In this document: positions 1 to 11,762 of the stretch, piece after piece
Layout of the letters: each line of letters begins with the position of its first letter
Numbering within the stretch: the first letter of the stretch is position 1
DNA from: Macrolepiota albuminosa
Taxonomy: Eukaryota > Basidiomycota > Agaricomycetes > Agaricales > Agaricaceae
Reading direction: 5' to 3'
Assembly (NCBI GenBank): GCA_027475525.1
Contig: JAMWFC010000117.1
Coordinates: 4,636,183 to 4,700,182, forward strand
DNA length: 64,000 bases
Program-made: the position numbers and the translations under genes
The notes under the pieces: model-generated
Databases searched by the model: none
Seen by the model: the letters and a program-made list of their open reading frames with translations, nothing else
What the model was told of the DNA's origin: nothing

Positions 1-54
1 GAATTATATTAAGAGTGAGCAGACCCATATAATTCTAAGTCAATTTAGAGTCAC

Positions 55-348
55 TGTTGGTTGTCATGGGGCATAATGCCATTGGTTGCTGTCATCCATG
101 TGCTATGGGTTGCTGTTAACAGGTCACTGTTAGAGGGAACCATGAGAAGAGGCACTAAGAGGTAGCACTGCAGATGGACTTATACAAAGTAGCACATAGT
201 ATATAAGATAGCTACTTTACATATACAAAACAACAAATCATAACTCCTTGAGCATCCAGTTACACTTAGCATTCAAATTGCGCTAGCTCTGCCTGACTTC
301 ATCACTAAGTTAGACACTAGCTTAGTCTATCTTGTCTTTGTCGTTACA
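55..348 (+). repeat. Possible LTR (solo or 5' end), unassigned family
   Basis: A 294-bp stretch begins TGTTGG and ends TTACA, so it has the TG..CA ends of an LTR. A TATA-like stretch (agtatataag) lies near 199-208, which would suit an LTR promoter. The flanking five bases (GTCAC and GTGCC) do not match, so a simple solo insertion is not shown. No partner LTR is visible in the window. Confidence 0.25.
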
Positions 349-2060
349 GTGCCACCTATGAGCACATTATGCTGCACTACTCATCTTTTTCTCTTTATCT
401 TTGCTTAAGCTATGGTGCTTACCGTTTGCTAGGTAGCACCCAAAGCGCTATCATCTAGTGCATTGTTCTATCACATCTGCTTGAGCACACCAGAACCTTG
501 TCAGGACTCCTCACAACCTTGCATGCCAGGCACTGGAGATGGTGTTGTACTGCGTATACGTCCAGTGCACCCAACCACAGTTGGCATCATCACTGTTGAG
601 AAGATGGGTTTGTGTCCTGAATTCTATGTGAGTCCCCTTTTATTTAGAAACACTCAACTCACTTGTTCTATTAGGAAAAATGTCATTATTTTTCTGCCCT
701 CTGCCCCTATTCTTCAAGTGGCTGTTTCGAGCCAAAGCAACATCTTAAAAAAATTGAATTCCAAGCCTTTTCAACCTAAGGATGGTCTGACATCAGCTCA
801 GTATATCAATCATGTTTATTCTCGTATATCATCTTATGTCATGATTTTAGAAATCTTTTTGCCATCAACTATCTTATGTCGCACCCTAATGCTACTGAAT
901 CCAAATTTGCAAATGTGTGCAAGACATATGAGTCTGATGTCAAAAAAGTAAATTTCATTGATTTTTGTAACATATTCATTCTAAAACATGTTTGGCTTCT
1001 AGAGACACAGTATTTTGTTGAAACAATAAATGAAAGCTAAAAAAAAAAATCGAAATTCAGCTTACTCAAATCCAAACCGATGCTACATCAAACAACAATT
1101 GAGTCAATTTTCAGGTAAGTGTTATGCTTTTGATACTTTGCCAACTTTTTGATATCTTTTTCACTATGTGCAATGTCATGATAACTTTAAATCCACTTTA
1201 CTTTATGAGTCGTTTTGTTACATATCTGTAGAATTTGGACTACCTCAGATTATACATGTAGTACTATAAGCAATATATTTTCTATACATTTCAGACCTAC
1301 AAGGATGTGTACAGATAAGTAACAGAATTTATCAAAAATCAGTTGGGCCACCACAGAATCCTTCAAAAATCTCCACAAATATTTCTGAATTTGTAGTCAA
1401 TTTCTGGGTATGTCCAATCTGGATAAAATTTGGCTTACTCAAATGCTTTCAGATGATTCCAGAGCCAGTTTTCACTGGGAATTGGAGACTATCTACGGCA
1501 ATGAAGAACATGGAGGAAAGGAGCAAAAGGAAAAGAGAAGTACGGAAATCTGAATAAGCAGTCTGAAAGATGATTGGAGGATTAAGAGAGGGAGGAAATA
1601 AGGTTTTGAAATTACAAGACCAATTGATGGTCTGAACTCAAATATGAGCAGAAATTGCTGATTTGAATTGTTTGAGAGAGGAATTGGCAATCCTGACTAT
1701 TTGTAAAATATATATAAAAGATAGTAAAAATATAGAAATAAGCAGGTTCTGACACCCCACAATTTTTAGATTTAGACTAAGCTTGTTTCTATGCACATTG
1801 TCTTATTAGTCTCGTATTGTCTGGTCTTGTCTGTTTAGCACTGTTCTGAGTTGGTCAATGTCTGTATTTGCTGTCTTTGGCAGTGTCTCTGGGTTCTTTC
1901 AGCTTCTCAGCAATTCTAATTCTGCTTCTCTATCTCAGCTCTGTTCTGAATTGATTGAATCAGCATATCTCTGCCTCTATTCAGTGTTCTGGTATCATGA
2001 CCATTCTGGATTATTTTCTGCTAGTTGGCATTGTTGACTTTGTTGCTTTCATTGATACTT
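349..2060. other. Unassigned sequence, no supported gene
   Basis: An open frame of 162 codons lies at 463-951 on the plus strand, but it resembles no family I recognise and contains intron-like GT..AG stretches, so it is not called. Around 1761, reading leftward on the minus strand, a TGTGGGGTGTCAGAACC start resembles the sequence beginning at 27654. This may be the edge of an LTR family. I see nothing else. Confidence 0.4.
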
Positions 2061-2102
2061 GTAACACTTCCAGAGGATTGAACCAACAACCTCAGAAAAA
2101 CT

Positions 2103-2155
2103 GAAACTAGCAGGGCTTGAACCTGCATCGCATGTTACCATTACACTATAGTCTC
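2103..2155 (-). tRNA. tRNA-like sequence lacking the anticodon arm (pseudogene or SINE-like head)
   Basis: On the minus strand, 53 nt fold as a tRNA without an anticodon arm. The 7-bp acceptor stem GAGACTA/TAGTTTC has one G.U pair. The D arm GTGT-AATGGTA-ACAT is paired. A short CGAT follows where a variable loop would be, then a perfect T arm GCAGG-TTCAAGC-CCTGC. The A box TAGTGTAATGG and B box GGTTCAAGCCC fit the Pol III consensus, and a TTTTT run starts two bases after the acceptor stem. The layout resembles a bacterial or organellar tRNA-Gly with 17 nt removed. It cannot decode as drawn; a SINE head or tRNA pseudogene is likely. It lies in otherwise unassigned DNA. Confidence 0.5.
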
Positions 2156-3230
2156 ATGTTACTACTTGCTTTTTCTTGTCAACTAGTACCATTCTAGCTC
2201 CAGTCAATAGGGGCTTATGCATAACCCCAGGCTTTAACTAAGGTGTATTGACTCACCCTTACAATACTGTAGCTTCTTGTTGTTGACTTTTTTGCTTTCA
2301 TCAATACTGTGGCTTCTCATTCTACTTGTCTTATTTTGAGACTACACTGTGACTGCTCTCTCTTTTTTATCATGAGGCTGTACTGCAACTGCTCCCTCTA
2401 ACTGGTATTTGCCTCTTACTGGACTATGACCATTTGTTTCATTATAATGAACAATACTCTACTCTTACCCTGTGTTCTTGCATTCATCTATCTAAACTGA
2501 CTTCCACCCTTATGCTTATCAACTGATTCAATCAACTTTGTTTCCATTCCATCAACTAGCTTGTCCCATATTCATAACAGAACCAGGGTTTGTGGAATAA
2601 GGTTGAACAACAGAGGCAGTAGATCTTACAGAAGAAACAAGATATGGAAAGCATAATTGGTGAAACATAATGTCTATCCTGACCATTGGAAGTAACAGCC
2701 TGTATTGTTGTAAATCAAGTAAGTGCAAATAGTACTATTCAAAGAGAGACCTAGTATGTATCATATATATAGTAGTATGGTTGTGACCATGGCTAAAAAC
2801 TGTCATTGGCAACCAGCCAAAGTGGGTACTAAAAATACATCACAAATTAGAAAATCTCTGGGATTTCTTGAGAAAACAAAGACAAAGACAAAATATATTC
2901 CCAGCTACATTATATAATGCAATTCAGGTACGTACTTTGCTGAGAAAGTAGTATAAAGTTGATGTTATAGAATGGTGGTAATGTTATTTATATAGAAAGG
3001 ATGTCTCAAATGATATTAGGAATAACCTGTTAGAAACATGTTATATAATTTCTAAATTGTTTTTTTCAAGTATTATCTAACATCTATTTTTTTTTTAAAA
3101 AAAAAGAAAACAGAAAAAAAAGTTAAAGTTTCTTAATAATTTCTTTTAAGATAAAGGAAAATTTTTTCTTTCAATTATTTCTGAGATACAGATATATGAA
3201 ATTAATTGTGTTTCTAGTGTTTTTCTTGAG
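2156..3230. other. AT-rich sequence, no supported gene
   Basis: No convincing coding frame. From about 2930 the sequence becomes very AT-rich with long A and T runs and repeated fragments of the type GAAACA/TGTTTCT. The same style recurs at 56760-57130. Confidence 0.4.
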
Positions 3231-3384
3231 AAGAAAATGATGTTTACATTATTAATATTGTGTTCCTTTGTAAACACTTGTTGTATTTCTTTCAAGTGTT
3301 TTCAAGAAAGAAAATGATGTTTACATTATTAATATTGTGTTCCTTTGTAAACACTTGTTGTATTTCTTTCAAGTGTTTTCAAGA
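3231..3384. repeat. 77-bp tandem duplication (assembly scar)
   Basis: Units 3231-3307 and 3308-3384 are identical and exactly 77 bp long; identity stops at both outer edges. It belongs to the window-wide set of 77-bp duplications and is interpreted as an untrimmed k-mer overlap. Confidence 0.9.
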
Positions 3385-4067
3385 GAAAATTCTTTGTTTC
3401 TATGACCAAAAACATATTAGAAACACCTATCACATTGATGAGCATGTTGTGCATCATACAATGTGACACACTCATTAAAATTTACATTTAAATCAAAAAA
3501 AAAGTGAGTAAATTAATATAATGGAATATATGAAATGAAATTGTATATATGTAATGTAAAAAAAAATAAGGCATTCAGTCAGAAAACAATAAACAGCAAA
3601 TAAAAAAATACAATTGCTAGCAGAAAAATGATAATAAAGAGAATTACAATATAAAAAAATGATGATAGACAGAATGACAATGCATCCAGAGCAAAAAGCT
3701 AAGGTTATAGATATAGCTATGAACAAGATGATAATTTTTGAGACTTCAGAGACCTAGTCGAGTAACACAGCATAAGCTCTTGAAAGATCAAACTGAGGAA
3801 ATGTGAGTAAATTTTCAGAAAACCTCAAATGTTCTTTAAAATACCCTCAAAACCTCTCAGTTGGGATATTTACTGGGATTGCCCTATTTTACCATCAATA
3901 CCCTCAAGTTCTCCTGCATAGAATACCCTTAAATTATACTGTACAGATAATTTGACCCGCAAATAAATCTATACTGCTACTTTTTGCACGTCCCAGATGT
4001 CAACGAATAAGAGAGGAAACAAAATGTATAGAGCACATAAAGCTAGCATACCAACACTGCTACGAGC
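3385..4067. other. AT-rich sequence, no supported gene
   Basis: Short A/T-rich repeats only. No coding frame with recognisable content. Confidence 0.4.
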
Positions 4068-5838
4068 ATGAGTACCCCCTATAGCTATCCAACATTCAAT
4101 TTTCCTACTAGTTCCTCAACTCTTGGCTGTGAAAATATCTCGCAATTGATGCCTGTCCAACCCACAATATCAATGCCAGTTATTGATCCGGTTCTACTTT
4201 TGCCTATTGATGTTCCTCCGTTGCATGAGAAGGTGTTGAGAAGTGCAGTAGTAAGTCAAGTAACAACATTGAAGATGAGAGTTGCAGTGCTGGAAAAAGA
4301 TATCAAAACATTGAGGGCCAAAAATAAATACTTGAAGGAGTGCAACAAAAAGACTATCACCGAGGAAAAGAGCACAAACAAGAAGATATTTCAGGAGCTT
4401 GATGGGCTGAAAAAAGAGAAGATGGAAGTTACATACTCGATGGAGAAGGAAAATAGTGGTATTGAGTTTGAGAATGAACTTGAAGACAATGGTTATAATC
4501 AAGAAGGCAGACTTGTGATGGAGTTGAGTATGGCACATGCCAACAGCAATATCTTCAAGGTGAGTATATGTATTCATTTGAAAAATAAATAGCTTACCTA
4601 TCATCAATGCATTGTATTCAGGCACTTATTTGAGCTCAGTTCATTGAGGCAATGGGTTGTCTAGGCAAACTCACAGCAGATGTCTTGCCACTTTATCCTA
4701 AATTAAATGATGAATGGCCAGTGAGACCTGGAACAGAAGTGAAAGCCATACATTTCCACTGGGACCAGCCACACACTGATTCTGATAGCTGGGCTAATCT
4801 TATGCTGATTAGCCATGAAGTGCTTGAAAATGGAAAACAGACCATACCCTCCACTACTGCTGCCATTGAACATATCAGTAAAGATGATTGTGAAGCTTAC
4901 ATAATTCAGAAATTCAAAGACCTTGCAAAAGAGTTCAAATGAGCCCAATGCAAGAAGACGATCTCATCAAATATTGACATGGTCCAAGTTATGGAGATAG
5001 CTGATAATAATGGTCAGAAAGGTGTACAGAATAGCATGGAAATTACTGAAACAGCTAGATCTAGTTGTCACTCATGACAGCAAGGAGTAAGTCAATTTTC
5101 AACATTCATAAACTATTGATCCCTGTCAAAAATTAGAAATTGAAAGTGCGTATCAAGAAACGTGACAAACTTCCACATGATAGCAAATGGCAGGACCCAA
5201 AGTATAATGCCGCTATGACTTCAACTCTAATGTCAGACAATGAAGACTGTTACGATGACAATGGAAAGCTTGTTCCAGGTTGATATATCTCACATCCTCT
5301 TGTTTACCAAACTGATATTGTGAGTTAATTTCCCCTAAGCATTGCATATAAGTTACTCACTAGCATTCAGCTGAATGAATTCTACCAAGCACTCAATGCT
5401 GTATCTGACCCTGACCAGTCAATCAAATATACACTGAGGGTCCAAGGAGAAGCTAAAGACTACAAACCGCCACATGCAAACTCAATCAAAAACAAAGCCC
5501 AACAATAGATAGTTTATCAGGAATGGTTAGACTCAAATCCAGCTAACAAAGCTTGTGATAAACTTCTTGCTGACAACAGCAGACTTTGGGGTGATGCAAT
5601 CAATCCAGCGGAACTTGAAGAAAAGCAAAAAAGAGCATGAGAAGAAAAGAGCAAAGTTTGGCGTAAGAAATTAAAAGTTGAAGAAGTTGAGGCAAAGAGG
5701 GTCAAGGTCAAAGAGAAAAAGAAGAAGGGAAAAGGAAAAGCAAAGATGCAGGATCTGGAGGTAGAGAAGGACTCCAATGAATTTACAGAGATGATAGATG
5801 AAGAAGGCTATCTGGCTATTTCAGCTTGTGCTTGTTAG
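4068..5838 (+). pseudogene. Degraded multi-exon gene, coiled coil plus conserved HFHWDQPHT segment; function unknown
   Basis: Exon 1 (4068-4559) starts at ATG with a Pro-rich head, then a charged, coiled-coil-like stretch (about residues 70-125). A 62-nt intron (4560-4621) leads to exon 2, which holds a conserved-looking core with HFHWDQPHTDSDSWANLM and IEHISKDD. Later exons continue from about 5133 and from about 5373 after a second intron; the tail is Lys-rich. The reading is broken by TGA near 4631 (ALI-stop-AQF, an expected Arg codon), a frameshift near 4942, TAG near 5507 and TGA near 5637. I recall similar proteins as multicopy genes in repeat-rich Agaricomycete genomes but know no function. 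Exon order and splice sites are seen; the family resemblance is from memory. Confidence 0.55.
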
Positions 5839-6389
5839 TTTATGTCAAAATCGTAATCTTCACGTTCAGCACTCATCTATAAATTGAAATGTAGTAAAGT
5901 CAGAGATGAGAACTATAGCACATACATGATCAAATGAAATTGATACCCAGAGATCCTGTTTGATGACCTGAAAATAAATAGGAATCAATGCAAGGGGTGC
6001 CTCAATTTGGGAGACTGGAATGACTTTGAATGGCAAGAATTCATCAGCAAATGTCACCTGAATTCCAAGGGTTGATGCGCTAAGAAGATAATTATTTGCT
6101 AATATGGGATAGTATTCAAAATTTGACTTAATACATATCTCAAGGAAATGGAGGAATGTTTGCCCCACCTTGCAAGTGCCTAATCAATCCACATACATGT
6201 GGTTCCTGGTTTGAGTTTGGAACTTGAATCACAAAGAGATTTTGAATCTCGATGGCTACTCATGGATCATCTTCATTTGGAGTTGACATAAAAGCCAGGC
6301 TGTCTGCTTGAGTATGTTTATTATAAGTACATCCATATTGGATTCCATCCTTTCCAATATAAGGGATCAATCTGGCATAGGTGTTGGAA
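5839..6389. other. Unassigned; possible degraded 5' part of Copia-1
   Basis: Frames here are full of stops. The sequence runs straight into recognisable Copia coding sequence at about 6415, so the gag/protease part of Copia-1 may lie here beyond recognition. Confidence 0.35.
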
Positions 6390-9375
6390 ACATCTGACTC
6401 CATATAGCCAAAGGTGCTGATATTATCCTATGTGATGCCCTCTATATCCCAAATGCTACTATTTGTCTAATCTTCAGTAGCTCCTTAGCAACCTGCTCAG
6501 GTCTAGACACTATATTTGACTATACCTTCATCAAAATTGTTGACCAATCCACATGTACACTCATTGCATGAGGCACACTTGCTTCAGATCAACACCTTTA
6601 TACTCTCCATCTTGGCCCTGTCACCTCTGAACATCACACTTTCTTGCTCTAGCATGCTAGCAATCCTGGAAACTTGGCACTGCCATCTCAGGCATGCCAA
6701 CTATCAGACCATTCTAGACATGGCTAAAATGGAAATGATCCAAGATATGCTCTCTGTCTTCTCCTCAAAGCTGCCCAAATATAACTTATGTATCCTTGGT
6801 AAACAGATGAGAAACGTGGTTTCAAAGGTGTGGAAGGAAGGACAAAAAATGATGCAGAAGTTAGAGATAGTATAAATTGATCTTACAGGCCCTCAGGCCA
6901 TTGTTCCTTGTGGAGGCTACAAATATATAATGAACATAGTTGATGACTTCACAAGCAAACACTGGTCAATACTATTGAGAACCAAGATGGAAGCTTTTAC
7001 TCACTTCTAGGCATGGCATTTAGCCTAAGGGAATAAGGCTCAGACAAAAGTTGACATGTACAGGACAGATCATGATGAAGAACTTGATAGATATGGTATG
7101 CAAGCATGGCTTCTTTTTCAGAGGACTGAACAACAGTATGAAGTGGCCTATATATCAGCACATATAGGTCATATCAAACAAATACATTGTACTTTAATGG
7201 GGAAAAGCATGTGCTATGAGAATAGCAACAGGGTGCCCTCCTAATATATGGGATGAGTTCTATATAACAGCCTCTCATCTGCATAAAAGAATGCTCACCA
7301 AGTCTCTAAGGAACATTACTCTATATGAAGCATGGACAAGGTGGTGACCCAGTTATATCTACATGCAGGAGATAGAATGTAAGGCCTTTGTTCTTATTCT
7401 AGCTGAGCATAATTCAAAAATTTATGCATGATTAATTGAATGCATTCTGATTGGTTATGCTAATGGCTTTAAAGCATATAGGTGCTATGAAAAGGCTATT
7501 AGTAAAATATACAAAACATACTACATTATATTCTGCAAAAGTTATGAAGAGCCAAATCAACCTCCTATCTCCACCTCAAACTCTGCTACTCTGGACCAGC
7601 CAATTTTACAAAATCAAGTTGATCCCATTATTTTTGACAACATCAATTCTATTGCCTCAGGAAAAGTATTTCTCTCTGACTCTCAGCCTCAACTCAGACA
7701 AGCTGATCCTATCAACATGCCAATACCAGTTACTCTACCTCATCAATCTGCTTGCATACCTGTACTGACAGCCAGGGCAGACCCAGATAATGCTCAGCAA
7801 ACTCATACCCAGAAGGCAGTACAAGACTCTATTGAAGCTGAAGAACAAGTACAGACAAAGCATGAGTTAGCCAGGTCAGCCAACCTATGATTGGAAACAC
7901 CTGATTAAGGAACTGAGAGCACAGGTCCAATCCCTGATCAGGACCTACTCAAGCCTGATCTTGCCAATGTTGGATCTCTACAGGATATTGAGTATCTATT
8001 AAGTGCTATACATGAGCTCAAAAGTTATCCTTCAGCACCAGATTTCAATACCTAGGCAGAAGCAAAGCAATTTGGCTAATGCCTGCAACTGTTCTGATTG
8101 GACAGAAGGTTTGAACTGGGTGACCTGTTTTTAAAATCAAATGTGATGAGCAAGAGAACATGGTCAGATTTAAAGTTAGACTAGTGTTCTGAGGTCATAA
8201 ACAAGTATATGGATGAGACTACACTAAAACAACATCACCCACAGCATGCATAGAGTCATGGCAAATACTGCTCCACCTAGCAGCTGCAAGAGGCTGGGAC
8301 ACGATACAGATCAATGTAAAAACCACTTTTCTCTATGGCATTCTTCCCAAGAATGAGATTTAGTACATGAAACAACCCAATGGATTTGAAGAGGAGGGTA
8401 AGGAAGATTGGGTATGGATGCTGGTAAAGGGACTTTACAGCATGAAGCAAGTAGGGAGGATCTGGAATCAAGCAGTGAATGACAACATGGCATCTTAGAG
8501 ATTCATGTGCTTGACATATGAATCCTGCATCTTTTATCATGTTACTGAACATAGTACTATTATAGCAGCTCTTCACATAGATGATTTCCTCTCTATTGCA
8601 AGTAGCAAGAAGGAAAACAAATGCTTCAAGGCACAGATGTGCCAGACTTGGACTATTTCTGATCTTGGAACCCCCAGATTTGTTGTAGGAATTGTGGTAG
8701 AATGGGACCACCCCAACTGTTCTGTCAAGTTGTTGCAGACAGCTCTCATCAACAAGATAGTCAATCAATCTGGTCAGAAAGATGCTTCACCCTTGTCTCT
8801 TCACATGGATCTCAATACAAAGCTAAGGCACATCAATAAGGATTTGATGTCTCAGAAAGAGCACTGCATAATGGACAGGACTCTATATTGTCAACTAGTT
8901 GGATGCTTACTATATGTTGTCATATCTACTCAACTGGATATTGCATTCAGTGTACAACAGCTTACACAATATCTAGACTGCTGCATGACTCCTCACTAGA
9001 ATGTAGCTATACATTTTGTTTGTTACTTAAAAGGCACAAACAACCTACAACTTCATCTTGGTGGTTCTGACCTTGCTGAAAGGCCTATTGGCTATACTGA
9101 CTCCAATTGGGCAAGTTGCCCTGACACCTATCAAAGTGTTGGCAGATACATATGGAGCCTTGGATTGGGAGTACTGTCCTGGGCAGTTAGAAAGAGAGAA
9201 TAGTGGCAGCTTCTTCTTGCAAGGCTAAATACATAGCAGCCTTCGAGAATATGCAAGAATGCATCTGGCTTAGAGCCCTATGAAAGAGTATCAGACTGGA
9301 TCTCACTAGTCAACCAACCAAGATCTTCTGCAATAATGACTTGATGATTGCTCTTTCTGAAGATTCTCTTCTACA
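6390..9375 (+). pseudogene. Copia-1 polyprotein, left part (pre-integrase, integrase, RT, start of RNase H), degraded
   Basis: Ty1/Copia-type pol read in pieces across frames. A DALYIPNA segment stands near 6440. The GAG-pre-integrase motif WHCHLRHANY (about 6670-6710) is followed by an integrase core remnant (IDLTGPQ, NIVDDFTSKHWS, about 6875-6980). RT follows with LHIDDFLSIASS near 8570, the catalytic x-DD box still having both Asp. The connection QLVGCLLYVV..DIAFSVQQLTQYL lies near 8890-8980, and the RNase H start YTDSNWA near 9095. Many stops and frameshifts make it non-functional. The coding sequence breaks off at about 9375 (LHA) and resumes at about 15165 (KHVDIKYH), the gap being the tyrosine-recombinase element. 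Confidence 0.85.
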
Positions 9376-9739
9376 CGCATATAGCACCCTTCCAAATGGA
9401 GGCACGTCATGCAGGAGGGGTGTATTTTGACGTGTGACCTTAGCGTGACCGCAAGTCGTTTGTCTCTCTCCCTCTAATTAGTCGTTCAAACAGAATTCTT
9501 GCCTTGCGGTTCATTCTGCGAGACGGTTTTTTATTTACTGCCTTCATAGTTGCAGTTTTTATTTCGTATCGTACTGTACTCGCACTACTCGCATAGGCAC
9601 TCTGTTCAATTCGTTTTCGTTCTCCCCCCCAGTCACTCGTGTCCGGTTTTTGCTTGCTCTGTTGTTTTTCTCCACTTCCAGGACACGCGGGGGAAAGTCG
9701 GGCGCTGCCTCTGCAGCTCATACCCTTAGGCCTTCCTCT

Positions 9740-11762
9740 ATGATTCTGCGTGAGGTATCCGGGCCAGTAGTCACGCCCACTCCTTTGGAGTCGGCAAGTG
9801 CTGTTGCTGACAGCGCGGCGACAGACCACGATGGTCCTGCTCCGGACACGGGCCTGGCCTCCCAAAGGGAGAGATCTCCTTCGCCCTTGTTTGCGCCCGC
9901 TGTTCCTCCTTCGAAGCACGCAAAGCGCCGTGCATCGCATGACGAGGACGATGAGGTAGAAATCATTGTGTCGCCTTCAGCGGCCGACGCATATAGGCGC
10001 GATTCCGTTCCTGTTTTTGTTGAAAGTGGCGCAGTTCGCACTCCTGGGCCTGCCCCTCGTGGATGCGCCCCCGCCCTGGGCGATGTCTTGTCTCCCGGGG
10101 ATGACGTTTATCGGCAACCGTCCCTGGGTTCGGGGGCACCCCCCGCCGCTGATTCGGATGAGGAACGCGTAATTACTCTCACGGACTCGGGGTTGTTGCA
10201 GCTTTTTTGCGCACATGGTCTTGATCTCAATCGCAGAGGTATGTTCCTGCATCCTTTGTATTTTTCCCCATGTATGCGCTGTTTTTGTGGCTGGGGATGT
10301 CTGCGCTGCGTGCCTTTTTGACCTTTATTGGCCATTTTGACTTTTATTGGCCTGCTGGCACGGCCGTTCCTTTCTTATTTGTCGGGCGCTTTGCTTGCTC
10401 TATGTCTGCAGATGACCGCACATTTTTATCTTACTCGCCCTGTGCCTTCATACTCATGTGCATTTCGATGCCTACTTTTGTCTTACTTGCAGTTGCACTT
10501 TGATGCCTTTCCAATAATCTTTGTGGGTTGATTTGGGGACGACGTTGTCGTTTTTTAGTAGCCTTTCTTTTGTAACTCGTTTTTGTGTGTTTTTGACATC
10601 GTATTTTGGCCGTGTATGCGCCGGCAATGCTGATTCAACCCTCGTAGTGTTGCTGCAGCATTTACATGTCGTGCATGATCGTCTAGGCAATGGTACTGCT
10701 TCTCCCACCTTTCCGTCTGCAGGCAATAATCTTGCTCCTGAGCCTGCTTCGAGCGCTGTGCCGGCGGACTCTGTTCCGGTGCCCTCGCAGGATCCTGTTG
10801 AGCAGGTGTTGCCCAATAGGCGAGCTCCAGGCCTGCTGGTGGGAAATTCTGGACGTCTTGCACCCCCTATCTCCCCGCCACCTGCTGTCCCTTCTCGCAT
10901 GCTGCATGGTATGCCTCCCAAGGTAGGCCGCCTGTTGTCATCGGCGGACAAAGTATATCCCCACAAAGTGGTAAAAGCTTTGGAGCAGGGAATGTTCGAG
11001 TATATCCCTCTTGATCTGTTGACGGATGATGCGTGTCGGCGTGCTGCTCGTGAACCGCCTCCACCGGAGTCATCCTTCGTTATTGCGAATGGAAAACTTC
11101 GGCTTCCTAGTGCCTCGTTCGATACATCGCATGAGTCCAGGTTGACCTTTGATGAGTGGTCAGCTGCTTCGGACAACCTTGTAGGCGCTATGCGTGTCCA
11201 TTTACGTGCTGACTTGGACGAGGGCTCAGGGGGCCACGTCGCCAATGCCATTGCCGATTCGTTTGCTGCTCACTTTCGACGCCTGAAATCGCGCCCAAAC
11301 GCCCATCTGGATTTTGGCCTAATCTTGGATTACGATCAGCGTTTGCGTGCATTGTATTTACGCGAATCCCATTCCTTTTGGATGGACACGTTCCAACTGG
11401 ATATCTGGCAGGAGTGCGTGGCGACGTTACATGCCAGTAGGGTCAAAACCCTGGACGGTAGGCTCGCAGAAATGGAGTCCTTTCTTGCACGTGGGAAATC
11501 CTCCACATCCAGGTCTCGTGATGCGGCGCCGCGTTCCAAATGTTTGTCTTGTGGATCCCTCGACCACAAGCTCTCGGGCTGCCGTGCGCTCCCGCGGTTT
11601 CTCAAGTGGGAGGGACGCTCATACCGAGCTCCAGCTGGAGGCTCAGTCTGCTTCACCTTCAACGGATTCTCCTCCTGTGATCGAGGCACGAAGTGTGTGC
11701 ATGCCCATGTTTGCTCCCTGTGCGGCAATACAGGCCATGGGGTGCAAACCTGTTCCGCTTGA
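9740..11762 (+). CDS. Gag-like protein of the YR retrotransposon (CCHC-CCCH-CCHC zinc array)
   Basis: Nucleocapsid-like protein. The second half (10648-11762) is an open frame ending in three zinc modules: C-x2-C-x4-H-x4-C (CLSCGSLDHKLSGC), then C-x8-C-x5-C-x3-H, then C-x2-C-x4-H-x4-C (CSLCGNTGHGVQTC). The middle part is globular with a charged Leu-rich stretch. The first half (ATG at 9740, or upstream at 9650) is Ser/Pro/Ala-rich and acidic. The two halves join in frame if a 409-nt intron (10239 GTATGT to 10647 TAG) is removed; the intron is inferred and unusually long for this window. The alternative is a separate upstream ORF. The end overlaps the pol start by 62 nt in another frame. Confidence 0.7.

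Noticed and set aside
2103..2155. Functional tRNA gene
   Set aside because: There is no anticodon arm in the 53 nt.
3231..3384. Natural minisatellite
   Set aside because: Two units of exactly 77 bp, the same length as at seventeen other unrelated sites.
5517..5777. Minus-strand Phe/Ser-rich frame
   Set aside because: Antisense of the Lys/Glu-rich tail of the 4068-5838 pseudogene.
9440..9940. 166-codon minus-strand frame
   Set aside because: Antisense to the gag head of the YR retrotransposon; no family features.
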